A model generated the notes under the pieces. That model worked only from the letters and a program-made list of their open reading frames with translations. It was not told the origin of the DNA and made no database searches. Positions 52,440 to 63,186 of a stretch of DNA of 64,000 bases are shown here, piece by piece; positions within the stretch are counted from its first letter, which is position 1; the number at the start of each line of letters is the position of its first letter. A program made the position numbers and the translations under genes. Origin of the DNA: Prorocentrum cordatum (taxonomy: Eukaryota; Sar; Dinophyceae; Prorocentrales; Prorocentraceae); NCBI GenBank assembly GCA_963575745.1, contig CAUYUJ010007446.1:307001-371000 (forward strand). Reading direction: 5' to 3'.

Positions 52440-53330
52440 CGCCTCGCGGCACTCGCAGCCTTTCCCGGCGGGAGGCGGCAGAAGGTTGGCGGAAGGCGGC
52501 GGAAGCGAAGCAACGGCGCTCCCGCGGGCGGAAGTTCGGCGGAAGGCGGCATAAGTACGAGCCACCGCCCCAGGAGACGGCAAGGTTTTTGGGCTCAGGG
52601 CTCCTTGAACCATCCAGTTGTTCTCGTGTTCTGGCCTCCTGGGGGGCGGGGGTCGTCTCCCAGGGAAGGGGTCGGGACCTCGCTGGGGCCCGCGTTGGCC
52701 GAACAAGAACCCATCGTAGGATGTCAAGGCCCGTGCCTGCGGGCACAGGCAGAGTCGATGGGTCGGCCACACGTAAAAGTGATCTTTCGCCGGAGTGAAC
52801 TTTGTGCGGGCACACTGGGATCCCCAGACGATTCGACGCGGTGCAAAGGTAGTGTCTTTCGCGCTCGGTTTTGGCCTCCCCGCCGCCCCCAAAAGTCGCG
52901 CACCGAAGGCCACTCTTGCCTAGGATCACTCTTGAGTGTGGCCGACTGGGAAGGACAGGCTGCCAGCGCCAGGGGTCGACCGCATCGTTGTTTAGGCAAT
53001 GTCGTAGATCGTTTTCGTTTTCTCTACGTTTTCGTTCGGGAGGCCGCCGGCTGATCACGACTTCGGATTTGCAGAGTTTCTCGATTTATCGTCGGACGGA
53101 TGTATCATCGTCCTGGCTCCATTTTAGGAAGCTGGGGTCCCTAAGCTCAGCAACATCGATAGGGCATGATAGGCATAGGGGGGAACACATCGACCCCCAA
53201 TCGCCCCTGATCGCCGATAGGGGCCCGATAGCCCCAACTTGCCCAGGAACGTTCGGGTTAACGATCGGCAGTATGTCGCCCATGAGTCGGCGATGTATCA
53301 CCGATTCCAGGTCGATGTGTACCCCTTATG
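52440..53330. repeat. long degenerate dispersed repeat, copy 1
   Basis: Related in order to 60320-61040: GGCGGAAGG-rich part, then GTGATC(T/C)TT(T/C)GCC(G/A)GAGTGAACT, AGCGCGAAGGTAG-like, GCGCACC(G/A)AAGG(C/T)CA(C/T)TCTTGCC, and a CGATGTA(T/C)C(A/G)CCGATTCC block. No gene supported. Confidence 0.6.
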
Positions 53331-53400
53331 CCAGTCCCCCCCCCCTTTATCCTTGCCCCTCAGGGGCGTCGAAGGAAAACAATGTGCATTAGCTTCATTT

Positions 53401-53534
53401 CTCGGAGGTCCGGGCGGATTTCTTGGGTCGGCGCTGGGCCCCCTTGGCGGCGCCTCGGTCGCCGCCCCTGGCGCGCTCCGCGCGCTGGGAGGTGGGGCCC
53501 CGCACTGATCCAGGAGATCTGGGCGGAGCTCCGA
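53401..53534. mobile_element. hairpin repeat H, copy 3
   Basis: Left arm CTCGGAGGTCCGGGCGGATTTCTTGGGTCGGCGCTGGG; right arm (53494-53534) is its imperfect reverse complement. Central GCGCGCTCCGCGCGC. Confidence 0.8.
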
Positions 53535-53559
53535 AAATCTATGTGTATGCAGCTTTTGT

Positions 53560-54940
53560 TCGTTCGACTCCCACACCGAGATCGACGATACAACGATGGG
53601 GCCTTGAGGGATGTGGCCCTACGGACGAGTGGCCTCAAGCAGTGATGGTTCAGCTGAGGATTCCTCTGCGATCATGAGTGCCTTATCCCTCAGGGCCCCG
53701 TCTTTGAACCGCCGACGAGAAGCCCTTTGGCGCCAGGGAAGGGAGGGAGGGAGCCCTTCCCTTCCCTTCCCTGGGTGGGGGAAATGGATATCCCCCGTCC
53801 TTGCGAGGGACCGGGGAGCTCCTTTCCCACGCTTCCTGCTCGTGGGAGCAGGCCATAGTTCGAGGTGGAATGCGCGGCCAGTGCCGCACAGTCTGTTCAT
53901 ACCGGTGGCTGGGAGCCCACTAGCAGAGGGCAGGGCCGGGTGTTCTCTCCCCGTGCGTGCGACGTGCGAGAGCAGTTGTTCTCGCATTGACACGTTGACA
54001 CCCGTAGCGGGAAGGGTAATGGTTGGGCCCAAGGTCGCAGTCGGAGTTACCTTTCCAGACTGGTAAGGATCGCCTCTTCCCACGCACAGGGTGGGACGCT
54101 GTGCAAAAAGGTTGTGCCACTGTAGATCGGCCATTGCGGCTGCGTTTGCAGCTAATTATGAGTACTTCTCTCCTGTGTCGTCGCCCCCGCCTTCAGATCG
54201 TTCCTGCTCCACTTCGGATTGGGAATGAACTGGTAACTCGGGGTGTAGGTGCGCTTGCTGTGCGACCAGCTTGGCACACATCCTCACTCGTGAAAGTTTT
54301 TGTCGGCCGCTCGGTTTTCGTCACATCTGATGGTCCTTGAACGCACTGTGCCACGACCACGTCAATTGTGTTGGCGTGGCCGTGGCAGCCGTAGTCATGC
54401 AGGCATCTTGCGGTAGGTAACTACCCAACAAATTAGCAGCCATATGTTAGCAAATGGCTGGACAGAGGTAGAGTGGCTGAATTTCATTGGGCACATGCTG
54501 CGATCGTCTGGGGGATGGGATTAGAAAGTAAGATGCGGAATAGGAGGAGCATCTGGCAGGTAGGCTCGCCAGCACTCACTATTCCATCGAAGCAGCAGAG
54601 TTCAGTTTAATTTTCAAACTTGCTGCCAAACGTTGAGAGCAACTCGTAAAACGCTTGACAACTCTGCGCGGTCAGCACGACAGGCAAACACATGTTTCCA
54701 TCTTGCGCGAAGCAGAAACCATCAATTGTTGGTGGCAGCTAGTTCTGGGCGTGCCCCGACATGCTGTTCAGGAAGACTGCGCTGGTTGGATTGCGCTGGT
54801 CGCACCCACTGCCGGGCAAGGCTTCCTCCGGCAGCCGGAGACCCAAACCGACGGCGCACCCAAGAGCAGGCCGCTTCAAGCTGCGGCGGCCGATCTGGCG
54901 CATGTGCGGAGCGACGATCGGGAAACAAACAATGGCATGA
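53560..54940. other. no gene recognised
   Basis: GC-rich to about 54100, with runs of GGGAAGGG, then more balanced, less repetitive sequence to 54900. Open frames carry no recognisable motif or convincing splice context. Confidence 0.5.
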
Positions 54941-54948
54941 AGATAACT

Positions 54949-55089
54949 ACTCGGAGGTCCGCGCGGACTCCTCGGATCGGCGCTGGACTCCCCTCCCTGA
55001 CGCGCGGAGCGCGCCAGGGGCAGCGGCGGAGGCGCCGCCAGGCAGGCCGCCCCAGCGCCGATCCGAGAAATCCGCGCAGACCTCCGAGT
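54949..55089. mobile_element. hairpin repeat H, copy 4 (best preserved)
   Basis: 141 bp. Terminal inverted repeat ACTCGGAGGTC(C)GCGCGGA..TCCTCGGATCGGCGCTGG against CCAGCGCCGATCCGAGAAA..TCCGCGCAGACCTCCGAGT, about 40 bp per arm. Confidence 0.85.
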
Positions 55090-55417
55090 GCTTCTGCTCA
55101 TGGCATTGTCTGTTGCCCGGTGCCCCAATCAGCTTGCCACTGCGCCCGAGTTCTTTCTGGCCGCTTCCTGGAGACCAGTCGCCGCCGCCGACCAAAGAAA
55201 ACGTCTCCCTGCACGAAGCAGCAGGCTTTTGTGGCTGGTCTCGGCCGCCAGAGGCGCACCCCATGGCGAGTCTGAACAGCAGGCGCGGTCGTCCCGAGCC
55301 TCGGCGCCCGAGTGCGTTCAACCCGTGTCGCGACAGGCAGCAACGGGCCGCTCCACGGCATGGCGGCCCGAGAGGGCAATGCGAGCAAGCGACGCCAGCA
55401 GAAGGAGCAATAACGGC

Positions 55418-55570
55418 GTAAGCCTGGGCACTGCCCACGAGCCTAACGAGCTTAGGAAACGCTGCCTTCGAGGTGCCTGGGCCCTGCCCACGAGCCTAGG
55501 AAGCGCTGCATAGGAGCTGCTAAGGCGCTGCCCACGAGGCTAGGAAGCGCTGCCTCGGAGCTCTGCAGAC
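55418..55570. repeat. tandem repeat, about 56-bp unit, three copies
   Basis: Each has CTGCCCACGAG(C/G)CTA(G/A), GGAA(G/A)CGCTGC and GAGCT(G/C). Confidence 0.8.
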
Positions 55571-55603
55571 ACTTGCGGCCCACGTGCTGGAACAGAAAGT
55601 TTC

Positions 55604-55731
55604 GGTGCTCGCGCGGATTCTTCGGATCGGCGCTGGAGCCGGCGCTGGAGGCCCCCTTGGCCGCCCCCGGTACTCTCCGCGCGCCAGGAAGGGGGGCCCA
55701 GCGTAGATCCAAGAAATTTGCGCGGATCTCC
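55604..55731. mobile_element. hairpin repeat H, copy 5
   Basis: Left arm GCTCGCGCGGATTCTTCGGATCGGCGCTGG; right arm CCCAGCGTAGATCCAAGAAATTTGCGCGGATCTC. A 15-bp extra copy of GCCGGCGCTGGAG lies next to the left arm. Confidence 0.75.
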
Positions 55732-55739
55732 TACAGTGT

Positions 55740-56100
55740 ATGTCGGGATTCGGGGGGCGGGGGTGGCAATTTGTGGCGCAAGCAGCAGCAGGCCGTTTCA
55801 AGATTGGGCGACCCGCGGCGCAGACACTGTCACCGCCAACAGCAAGCCATGTCAAGCTTTGGCCGACCACGGCGCAGCCCTTCATGCAAGGTATGGCGCC
55901 TTCTGGGGCGTAAGTTGTGGCACAAACCATGGCGCAACATTTGCCGCAGCAGTCGGCGATACCTACAGCACCAGCTCCGACAGCATAATGTATAAAGGAA
56001 CCTATAGAGTTCTCTTCTCCACGGTGCGATTTATGAACGGCGCAGGGAGGAGCGTGGAGGAGGGAGGGCGAGGGAGGGAGAAGGACGGATAAACGATAGA
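55740..56100. other. no gene recognised
   Basis: Contains two loose copies of GCAGCAGGCC..AAG..TTGG(C/G)CGACC(C/A)(G/C)CGGCGCAG (55780 and 55840). Otherwise nothing supported. Confidence 0.45.
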
Positions 56101-56104
56101 AGAG

Positions 56105-56470
56105 ATGCAGGAGCAGGAGGGGGGCGGGCACGAGGCCGAAGTCGAAGACGATGCGGCCGACGGGGCTCAAGTGGGAAGGCTTCGGGCTGCGCGCAGCCAG
56201 CCCCCCAGGTAGTCCCGACTGGCCTCAACAGGCCCCCGAGTAGCCCGGGGCGGTCTCACCACCCTGACGCCGCCTCCGGCGGCGCCGAGAATGCTCTGGA
56301 CTACTCGCGGGGTCTGATGAGGCCAGCTGTGACTACTCGGGGGCCTGCTGAGGCCAGCCGGGACATCCTTTGGGGGTTGTCTGTGCGCAACCCGAAGCCC
56401 TACCAAGCAGGAGCAAGAGGAGGACGAGGACGAGACCGAAGTCGAAGACGATGCGGCCAGTTGTTTGATG
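56105..56470. repeat. complex repeat: inverted arms inside direct repeats
   Basis: 56172-56253 is reverse-complementary to 56329-56405 (CTACTCGGGGGCCTG(C/T)TGAGGCC and GCGCGCAGCC/GCGCAACCCGAAGCC). Outside them GAAGTCGAAGACGATGCGGCC occurs directly repeated at 56137 and 56436. A further CTACTCG unit lies at 56299. Structure suggests a fold-back insertion. Confidence 0.65.
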
Positions 56471-56539
56471 ATCCTGAATTGCCTTGCCGTCCACGTGCGC
56501 GCTGCAGTCAAGACGCTGGCATGAGGACAACTGTGGGCT

Positions 56540-56725
56540 CTGGAGGGGCTCTGGCTTTCAGGCCGTTCCTCAGATCCAGGTCGCGGGGCTTATTCGTGGC
56601 CGGGGCTCGCCGTGGGCACAAGACCCTTTTCGGTCCTCATTCGGCGCTCCTTGCGGGCCGTTCCTCGAAGCTAAATTGGGGAGCCCGTTCGTGGCCGAGG
56701 CTCGTCGCGGCCTGAAGAGAACCGT
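56540..56725. repeat. tandem duplication, about 95-bp unit
   Basis: Both copies have GGCCGTTCCTC, TTCGTGGCCG(G/A)GGCTCG and GAACC/GACCC ends. Confidence 0.7.
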
Positions 56726-56794
56726 CGTTCCTTCCAATTGTAGGCACGATGAATGTAGCGAGCCCTGTCGGAACCATCTCGCCACCCGCCGCAG

Positions 56795-57016
56795 GTGACT
56801 GAGCAGACAACAGCCCAAACCTCAGCAACCGACTCTCCCGAGCAGCAAGAACGGATCACCGTGCCATCAGTGTCCCACCGAGCATCAGCACCCCCATCAT
56901 CATCGCCCCGGTCTGCTGCAGCAGTCGGTGCTCAGGCCATGGGAGGCTGGCGCGAGCGCGCGGAGAGGCGGGTGCACCCGGCCAATGGCAAAGCGTACAC
57001 CCTGATCGAGTTGAAG
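56795..57016 (+). CDS. exon of an unidentified gene
   Basis: Acceptor CCACCCGCCGCAG at 56782-56794. The frame reads VTEQTTAQTSATDSPEQQER, a Ser/Pro/Ala-rich linker, then GWRERAERRVHPANGKAYTL and IELK with strong GC preference at third positions. The sequence resembles a short 'GKAYT..EL' motif I associate with dinoflagellate proteins of unknown function. The next coding segment in phase is at 57217 (EFYLLSRPSEVEGFWRSSW). The best phase-preserving boundary is a non-standard GA donor at 57017 (exon end AAG, intron start GAG). The intron of about 200 nt is largely hairpin copy 6. Confidence 0.5.
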
Positions 57017-57041
57017 GAGCTCGACTCACGAAACCAAAGTT

Positions 57042-57176
57042 TGGGATGTCCGAGCGGTTTTCTTGGGTCTGCGCATAGCCCCCCTCCCTTGCATGCCAGG
57101 GGTTGCCCTGGAAACCCACCTGGGGGGGAAGGCGGCGGGCCAGCGCCGACCCGAGACATCTGCGCGGACCTCCGAA
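57042..57176. mobile_element. hairpin repeat H, copy 6, inside an intron
   Basis: Left arm GGATGTCCGAGCGGTTTTCTTGGGTCTGCGC, right arm CCAGCGCCGACCCGAGACATCTGCGCGGACCTCCGA. It ends about 40 nt before the acceptor at 57216, the same distance as H1 from its acceptor. Confidence 0.75.
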
Positions 57177-57216
57177 TTGTCTGGCTTCTATGTGTCCAGC
57201 TGCCCCTCCCCAGGAG

Positions 57217-57516
57217 TTCTACCTGCTCTCGCGCCCGTCCGAGGTCGAGGGCTTCTGGCGGAGCTCGTGGGCGAAAAACACATCCGTATCCGAGGCCTCG
57301 CGGGCTGGGCCCCTGGGCCGCGACCCCGGGGATACGGAGCGTTTTTTCGTGGACGCCTCGCGCGAAACGCATCCCCGCGACCACGCATCTGCGGCATCGC
57401 GCCCCAGAATCCAGACCGCGAGGACGCGGATACGGATAGTTGTGTTCGCAGCTCGTGAGGAGCTTGCCCGCGCTCGAGCTGCCCGCGCTCGATCAGGACG
57501 GACAGCTACATACAAA
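57217..57516 (+). CDS. exon of the same unidentified gene
   Basis: Acceptor AGCTGCCCCTCCCCAG at 57201-57216. The frame EFYLLSRPSEVEGFWRSSWA has almost only G or C in third positions, unlike the other two frames. The frame stays open past 57516 (to 57771), but from about 57575 it runs into a dispersed repeat, so the true exon end lies somewhere before that. Function unknown. Confidence 0.45.
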
Positions 57517-57574
57517 GCAGAAATGAACGCTGCTGTCCATGAAAATATGGGGAACTATTTGTGTCTGCCTGGAC

Positions 57575-57775
57575 TCAGACATCCGACGTCATCATTTCGT
57601 CATGACGTCAATCCACAGAGGTCTCGACCCATTCCCTGGGACCAGTTTTTCATCCTGAGTTGTCTTTTGACGGTCCCGAGACCTGGCGAGGGATCCGAGA
57701 GGCCGAAAAAAGCGAAAGACACTACTTTTTTGTTCTTCTTCATGATTCGAGGGGGCCTGGGGGCTCCTTGACTCC
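57575..57775 (+). repeat. dispersed repeat R, copy 1
   Basis: Diagnostic words in order: GACGTC, CAGAGGTCTCGACCCATTCC, TGGGACCAGTTTTTCATCCTG, GACGGTCCCGAG and CATGATTCGAGGGGG. Five copies in the window in both orientations. Confidence 0.8.
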
Positions 57776-57789
57776 CCATGAGGGCGCCG

Positions 57790-58030
57790 CGGCCGCCCGC
57801 TGCCCGCCGAGTGCCCCGGGCGCCGCACAGCGGGCGCCCGCCAGCGCGCACGCCGCGCCCGCGCCAGCCACGACCGCCGCGGCGCCGGCGGCGCCGGCCG
57901 CGGCGAGCCTGCAGCGGCAGCCGGCCGCCGCCGCGGTGCTGGAGCCCGCGGCTGCCGCCGCGGCGCCGTGCGGTCCAACAGGGGCGTCCAAGCGTCGTCG
58001 TCGTCGTCGTCTTCGGTTCAACAGGGCGGT
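57790..58030. other. very GC-rich stretch, no gene supported
   Basis: Ala/Arg-rich frames in several phases (CGCCGCGG-type words), ending in a short (TCG)n at 57992-58013. No motif. Confidence 0.5.
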
Positions 58031-58034
58031 GACG

Positions 58035-58170
58035 ACCATTGGCCCAGACCCGAGTCATGAAAGAGCACGGCGCCAGGTTTTTCGTTGTCTTCGGCCTCTG
58101 GGGGGCCTCACCAGGCCCCGGGACAGTCAAAGAAGCAATTCAGGATGAAAAGCCGGTCCCGGGACATGGT
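58035..58170 (-). repeat. dispersed repeat R, copy 2
   Basis: Reverse orientation: GAGTCATGAAAGAGCACG, GGCCCCGGGACAGTCAAAGA, TTCAGGATGAAAAGCCGGTCC. Confidence 0.75.
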
Positions 58171-58279
58171 CATGGACATGACATTTGCCCAGGTTTCGTG
58201 GCCCCTCCTCTTGTTGTTTCAACGCGTTCCCTGGCCCCCCCCCTGGTTCCAGAGCCACTGCGCCATGATGTTTTCACAG

Positions 58280-58425
58280 CGTTGACCCCCAGAGGTCTCG
58301 ACCCATCCCTGGGACCAGTTCTCGATCCCGATGAGTGGCCCGAGGCCGTGCAAGGGCCCCAAGAGGCCGAAAGTAGCGAAACACCTCCCGTCGTGTTTAT
58401 TTGTCAGGGCTCGAGGGGGTCTTGG
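58280..58425 (+). repeat. dispersed repeat R, copy 3
   Basis: CAGAGGTCTCGACCCATCCC, TGGGACCAGTTCTCGATCC and CAGGGCTCGAGGGGGTCTTGG, same order as copy 1. Confidence 0.75.
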
Positions 58426-58554
58426 GTGGGCGCACATGCCTCGGGCTATGGGCCGGTCGCGAAGCTCCGTCTTGGGTGGGCAAGGCGTGTGTCCATGTGT
58501 CGCCGCGCCGTTTGTTCCGACGCGTGGCCTTGCGTCTTGGGGAGGGTGCCGCGG

Positions 58555-58715
58555 CCACCAGGGCACACTCCGCCTTGGGCGCGGCGGGTGTGCCGTGGGT
58601 TTGCCGCGGTGCTGGCTTCGTCTACTTGGGACGCGGGGTGCAGTGCTTACCGTGGGTTCGCCGTGGTGTCGGCGTCGTCCGCTTGGACGCGCTGGGAACA
58701 AACGGCGCGACGACA
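58555..58715. repeat. tandem duplication, about 68-bp unit
   Basis: CCGTGGGTTTGCCGCGGTGCTGG and CCGTGGGTTCGCCGTGGTGTCGG begin the two main copies. A looser third copy may precede them. Confidence 0.6.
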
Positions 58716-58921
58716 TCCGCTGCAGCTTGGAGTTTCGGGCTCCCTTCCCCCGTAACCCGAGGCGCACTGGATATTGAGAAAGAGCTGGCCCCTGGAGCCC
58801 TGGAGGCTCGATTCTCATCCATGTCCAGTGCGTCGCGGTCCTGTGGCGCCCCCTCCGAGAAAGTCCAAGACGCGCTGGAGATGGCCCCTCACCTTGCCCC
58901 CCTCCTGGGCGCGCTCCTGGA

Positions 58922-59480
58922 CGCCTCAGAGGCACGGGGCCAGCGGCCGAGGCGAGGCCTCCAGAGCCCGCGGCGGCGGCCGCCGCGGCGCCGCGCGGCG
59001 CTCCTCTGGGCCTCCCAGGTGGGGTCGGAGCCGCTGGGGTCGGAGGATCGCGGCCCAGACATGCGGCGTCCCGGAAAGGTCCGGGCGGAGGTTTTCCTCA
59101 GCATTCGCTGTCTGGGGGCCCCGTGGCCGTCCAAAAAGGGCTCGGGAAGCAAGACCAGCCCGGAGGAAGAGGTCGGGACGTCCAGAGAACCCGTATTCCA
59201 AAAGTCTGGGCATCGCATGTCTGGGGCCGCATGCCCGATGCATCGGCGATGCATCGGCGATGCGGCTCGATGCGGAGCTCGATCTCCCCGCGCTGACGTC
59301 GCTGATGCATCGCTGGCGTCGCCGACGCATCGCCGATGTATCGGTGATGCATCGACGATGCGGTGCGATCCTCCGACCCGATCTGCGCCTGCCCCACCTG
59401 GGAGGCCTCGAGGCACGGGGCCAGCGGCCGAGGCGAGACCTCCGGAGCCAGTGCCGCGCGGCAGCGAGGGCAGGGGCCAG
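58922..59480. repeat. GC-rich repeat cluster with direct and inverted copies and CATCGGCGATG words
   Basis: GGCACGGGGCCAGCGGCCGAGG occurs at 58932 and 59410 (direct). TCGGAGGATCG (59040) and GATCCTCCGAC (59368) are inverted. 59225-59360 has about eight palindromic CATCG(G/A)CGATG-type words. Confidence 0.7.
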
Positions 59481-59524
59481 GAGCCCCCAAACCCCGACCA
59501 CCTAGAGCGTTGAAGGAGAACGCC

Positions 59525-59690
59525 ACGGAAGGTTGTCCGCTATGTTCCGCGTCTGGGGGCCCTTAATTACCAGGCCTCGGGACCGTCGAACGACGACTCG
59601 GGATGAGAAAACGGTCCTTGGGAATGGGTCGATACCTCTAGGGGTTGACGTTCTGGTGAGATTATGACGTCGGGGATCTGCGGTGACCAC
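59525..59690 (-). repeat. dispersed repeat R, copy 4
   Basis: Reverse orientation: CAGGCCTCGGGACCGTCGAA, GACTCGGGATGAGAAAACGG, GAATGGGTCGATACCTCTAG, GACGTCGGGG. Confidence 0.75.
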
Positions 59691-60310
59691 ACCGGACCTT
59701 TTCGTCGGTTCCAGGGGCTTGTCCTGCCTCCAGATGCGTTCCAGCCGCTGCGCCTCGCCGGGAGCGTTCCGGTGGTGCCCGGATCGTCCCGAGTTGCCGC
59801 CAAAGTTCGGAATTACGGCCCACAAACCAAAAGTTCGGAGGAGGGCCGGTGTGGTGAGTCAAGATGGGATTCGGAGTGACCGCACGGTTTCGGGGCTCAG
59901 GCCCAGGCCGATCTCCCAGGACTTCTCGGGAGGTTGGGGCCTCTGGGATCCCAAGACCGCATTGCCCCTCGCAGTTCGGTTAGTAGGTTCTTTGGAATTT
60001 TGAGGTCACCGCACGGTCTGTCACCGTACCGTTCTTGGACCCCCAACTCAGGGGAAGACCAGATCTGGCTCCCACCCCCTTGGTTTCTTGTTCGTTGCCT
60101 TTTTCGGTGCGATCGAACGCCGACATTGCCCACTTGACGCAGAATGTCGGCTGCCCCGCAGCGGCCTCTCTGTTTCCGTATTCTTGCCGGCCGTGCCGAT
60201 GTTTGAGCCTCCCAGGCGGGGGGGGGCCTCGTCGCCACGGTTTGGGTTCGCCTCGGCGCCCTGGTCAGCACTCGTCAGGGGCAACGCCAGGGGGGGAGGC
60301 AGGCTCGGGG
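59691..60310. other. no gene recognised
   Basis: Moderately GC-rich, few repeats. TGACCGCACGGTTTC/TCACCGCACGGTCTG recurs at 59877 and 60005. Confidence 0.45.
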
Positions 60311-60319
60311 GGCGGGGGG

Positions 60320-61040
60320 GCATGGACCACCGATCGCTCGTGCATCGCCGGTAGGGGCCTGTTGGCCCACCGCGCCCAGAATCGCGCGGTGTCGCTACCA
60401 GGGGCACATCGCCGAGCGATCAGCGGTGTGTATGCCGATTCCCGATCGATGCTTCCCTGATCACACGTGGCGGCACTCGAGAAGTCCCTGCTGTCGAGAT
60501 TCAAAGGGGGTCGGCATCTCTTCCTCGGCGGAAGGGTGGCGGGAGCCGGCGACAGTGGAACGAGGGCGGTTCCGCCGGTTGAAGCTTGCGGCAGTGAAAG
60601 ATGCGCTTCCAGGATCGACTATATATGTACGTGAGAGTGATCCTTTGCCAGAGTGAACTGTGGTGCGGGCCCAATGGGTTCCCCTGATCGCTGAGCGCGA
60701 AGGTAGCGTCTGCTTGCGCGCTTGGTTTGGGCCCCCTCGCCGCCTCCCTAAAGCCGCGCACCAAAGGTCATTCTTGCCCAGGGTCAGTCTTGCGCGCAGT
60801 TAGCCGGTTCCGAGAGATGACGAGATGTTTGGGTTCACGGTTTCTGGAGCCCGCCAATTGGAGGATGGTTACGCGCACCGTGTAAACAGAAACACGTTTT
60901 CCCTCGACGGGCGCCCAGAATCGTGCGGTCTCGCTGTCAGAGGCTTATCGCAGGTCCATCGGCGATGTACCGCCGATTCCCGATCGATATCGCCCTGATC
61001 ACATTTCAGGATGGTTACGTGCGTACGCCGTATGAGCAGA
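60320..61040. repeat. long degenerate dispersed repeat, copy 2 (with internal second CGATGTA block)
   Basis: Counterpart of 52440-53330. Within it the block around CGCCCAGAATCG(C/T)GCGGT and GCCGATTCCCGATCGAT occurs twice (60370-60460 and 60908-60995). Confidence 0.6.
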
Positions 61041-61179
61041 AACTCGTTTTCCCTCGACTGAATCTGCGGCGCCCACTCCCACCCCGCGAGAGCCGCCCTC
61101 CCGATGGAGCTGGGAGTCGCCTCGCCTCGCCCCGCACCCCCCTGAGCCCGTGCCCCTACGAATGTTGCCCCTGAAAGCG

Positions 61180-61310
61180 CCCACTCCAGACCGTCCCGAG
61201 TCATGAAGACATCACGACGGGCCTCTGCAGGCCCTTACTAGGCCTCAGGACCGTCAGAAAACGACTCAGGATGAGAAACTGGTCCCGGGGAATGGGTCGA
61301 GACGCAGACG
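61180..61310 (-). repeat. dispersed repeat R, copy 5
   Basis: Reverse orientation: CCCGAGTCATGAAGACATC, GGCCTCAGGACCGTCAGAAA, CTCAGGATGAGAAACTGGTC, GAATGGGTCGAGAC. Confidence 0.8.
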
Positions 61311-61411
61311 TAAAACATGCGTCTCCAAGAGATGGCAAGGTTTTTGGGTTCGGGGAGTTCCAGAAACCCTAACTAGTGGTAGTGGTTGTTCATTGATCTC
61401 CGTGCCCGCAG

Positions 61412-63139
61412 GACCAGGACGGGCAGGAGGCGGAGGGAATGCCATCGAGGCCTGCGCACATCATCCATAGATTCTGTGGCGAGGCCAAGCTCGTCAGCAG
61501 TGACCAGGAGTGGAGGGAGGCCGAGAGGACGCTGAGGGCCGCGATGGACGAGAGGGACATCCTGGTCGTCGGCCTGGACATGGAGTGGATACCGGACCGG
61601 ACAAAGAACGACGACCACCCCGTAGCGCTCATTCAGGTGAGCGACGGAAGAACGAGGTCGATTGCGCCGACAATTGCGCGCTAGCTTCCCACGTGAGCGC
61701 CCTCTTCTCCGCACAGTGTGTCACGCTGGCGGACCGCACAAGCCGCGACGTAAGGTCGCCATGTCTTCTCGCGCAAGGCCCGTTTATTTTTGTCGCTCAG
61801 GTGGCCCTGCCCGAGCAGGTGTTGCTCTTCCGCACAAGGGGTGTGCGGCGGCTGCCGCCTTTCCTGAGCGCGGTGTTCCAGAGCAAGAAAGTCATAAAGA
61901 TCGGAACGTCGTTCGACGCCTGCGACTGCGCCAAGCTCCGGTCGTCGTTTGGCCTGGTGTTGGACAGCTCCGCGGAGGGGAACAGTTTCTTCGACATCAG
62001 CGTGGTCGCGAGGCAGGTGGGCCACACGCACGTGGGCCTCAAGAAGCTCGCCCTCGCGTGCGGCTACAGGATGGAGAAGAGACAGGACATCTCCGTCTCG
62101 AACTGGGAGTTTCCCACACTCTCGCCGGACCAGATCAGGTACTCGGCGGCGAAATCCGAACCTTACCCTCGCCGATCAGCGACTCGAGCAACTCGATGGA
62201 CGGCGGGGGCAAGGGCCGGAATTCTCCGAACACGTGGCGAAATCCGAACCCTACCCCTGCCTCCCATCAATTCAGGAGAACCGATATGGTTGGATGGGGG
62301 CAGGGTTCGGGTGTCGCCACCTAGGTACGCGGCGGACGACGCGTGGTTTCCGATCCTCGTGGCAGCCCGGCTGCTGGACGCCTGGGTCGCGAAACACGGC
62401 GGGCTCGCCGGGGGGCCGCCAATCCTCGCGCAGGTGATGGAGGCCCAGGAGGGAAACAGATGTCCAACTCACCATGGACCGTTGTGTTGGAAAATGCAGA
62501 ACTATCTGAGCGACGAAGGAGCATGTGTTCAATTGCGCCGACATTCGCGTGTAAGCTGCCCGCGTAAGTTGCCCGCGTCAGGTCGCGCGTAAGCGCCCTC
62601 GCTCCCCACGCGGTGTGCCGCGCTGGCGGCCCGCGTAAGCCACCGCGCGAGGTCGCTACGCCATCTCGCGTATAAGACCCGCTTCTTGTTCGTCACGCTG
62701 TTTGAAAATGGAGGGGAAGAGGAACGGATGGGATAAATGGACGGATAGATGGAACATGAGAAGAGTCTGTGTGTCGATGTGTCTGTGTCTCTCTGGGCCC
62801 CTTCGTAGGCCTTGGAGGAGAGCGCGCCGCGGCTGAGGCGGGTGCTCGCGGAGGACGACAGCACCGCGCAGGACCTGGCGGTCGGCGAGGTCATCGAGGG
62901 GCTGAAGAAGATCATTGGCGGCCTGCACCGTGCATCGCTGAGCGAAGTGGCCCGGCTGGCCCGCGCCAGGCTCGACAGTGCCCTGCTGGAGAAGGCGCGG
63001 GTGACCGTCAACAAGCAATTCTTTCGCGACGCCGGGGAGCACTTTACGCTGTCCAACAAGCACGGCGAATTTTTCGTCAGCGTGTGCCCCAGCCAACATA
63101 ATCGTCGTCATCACCTTTTTCTTCATCAGCATCACCACC

Positions 63140-63186
<47 letters not shown>

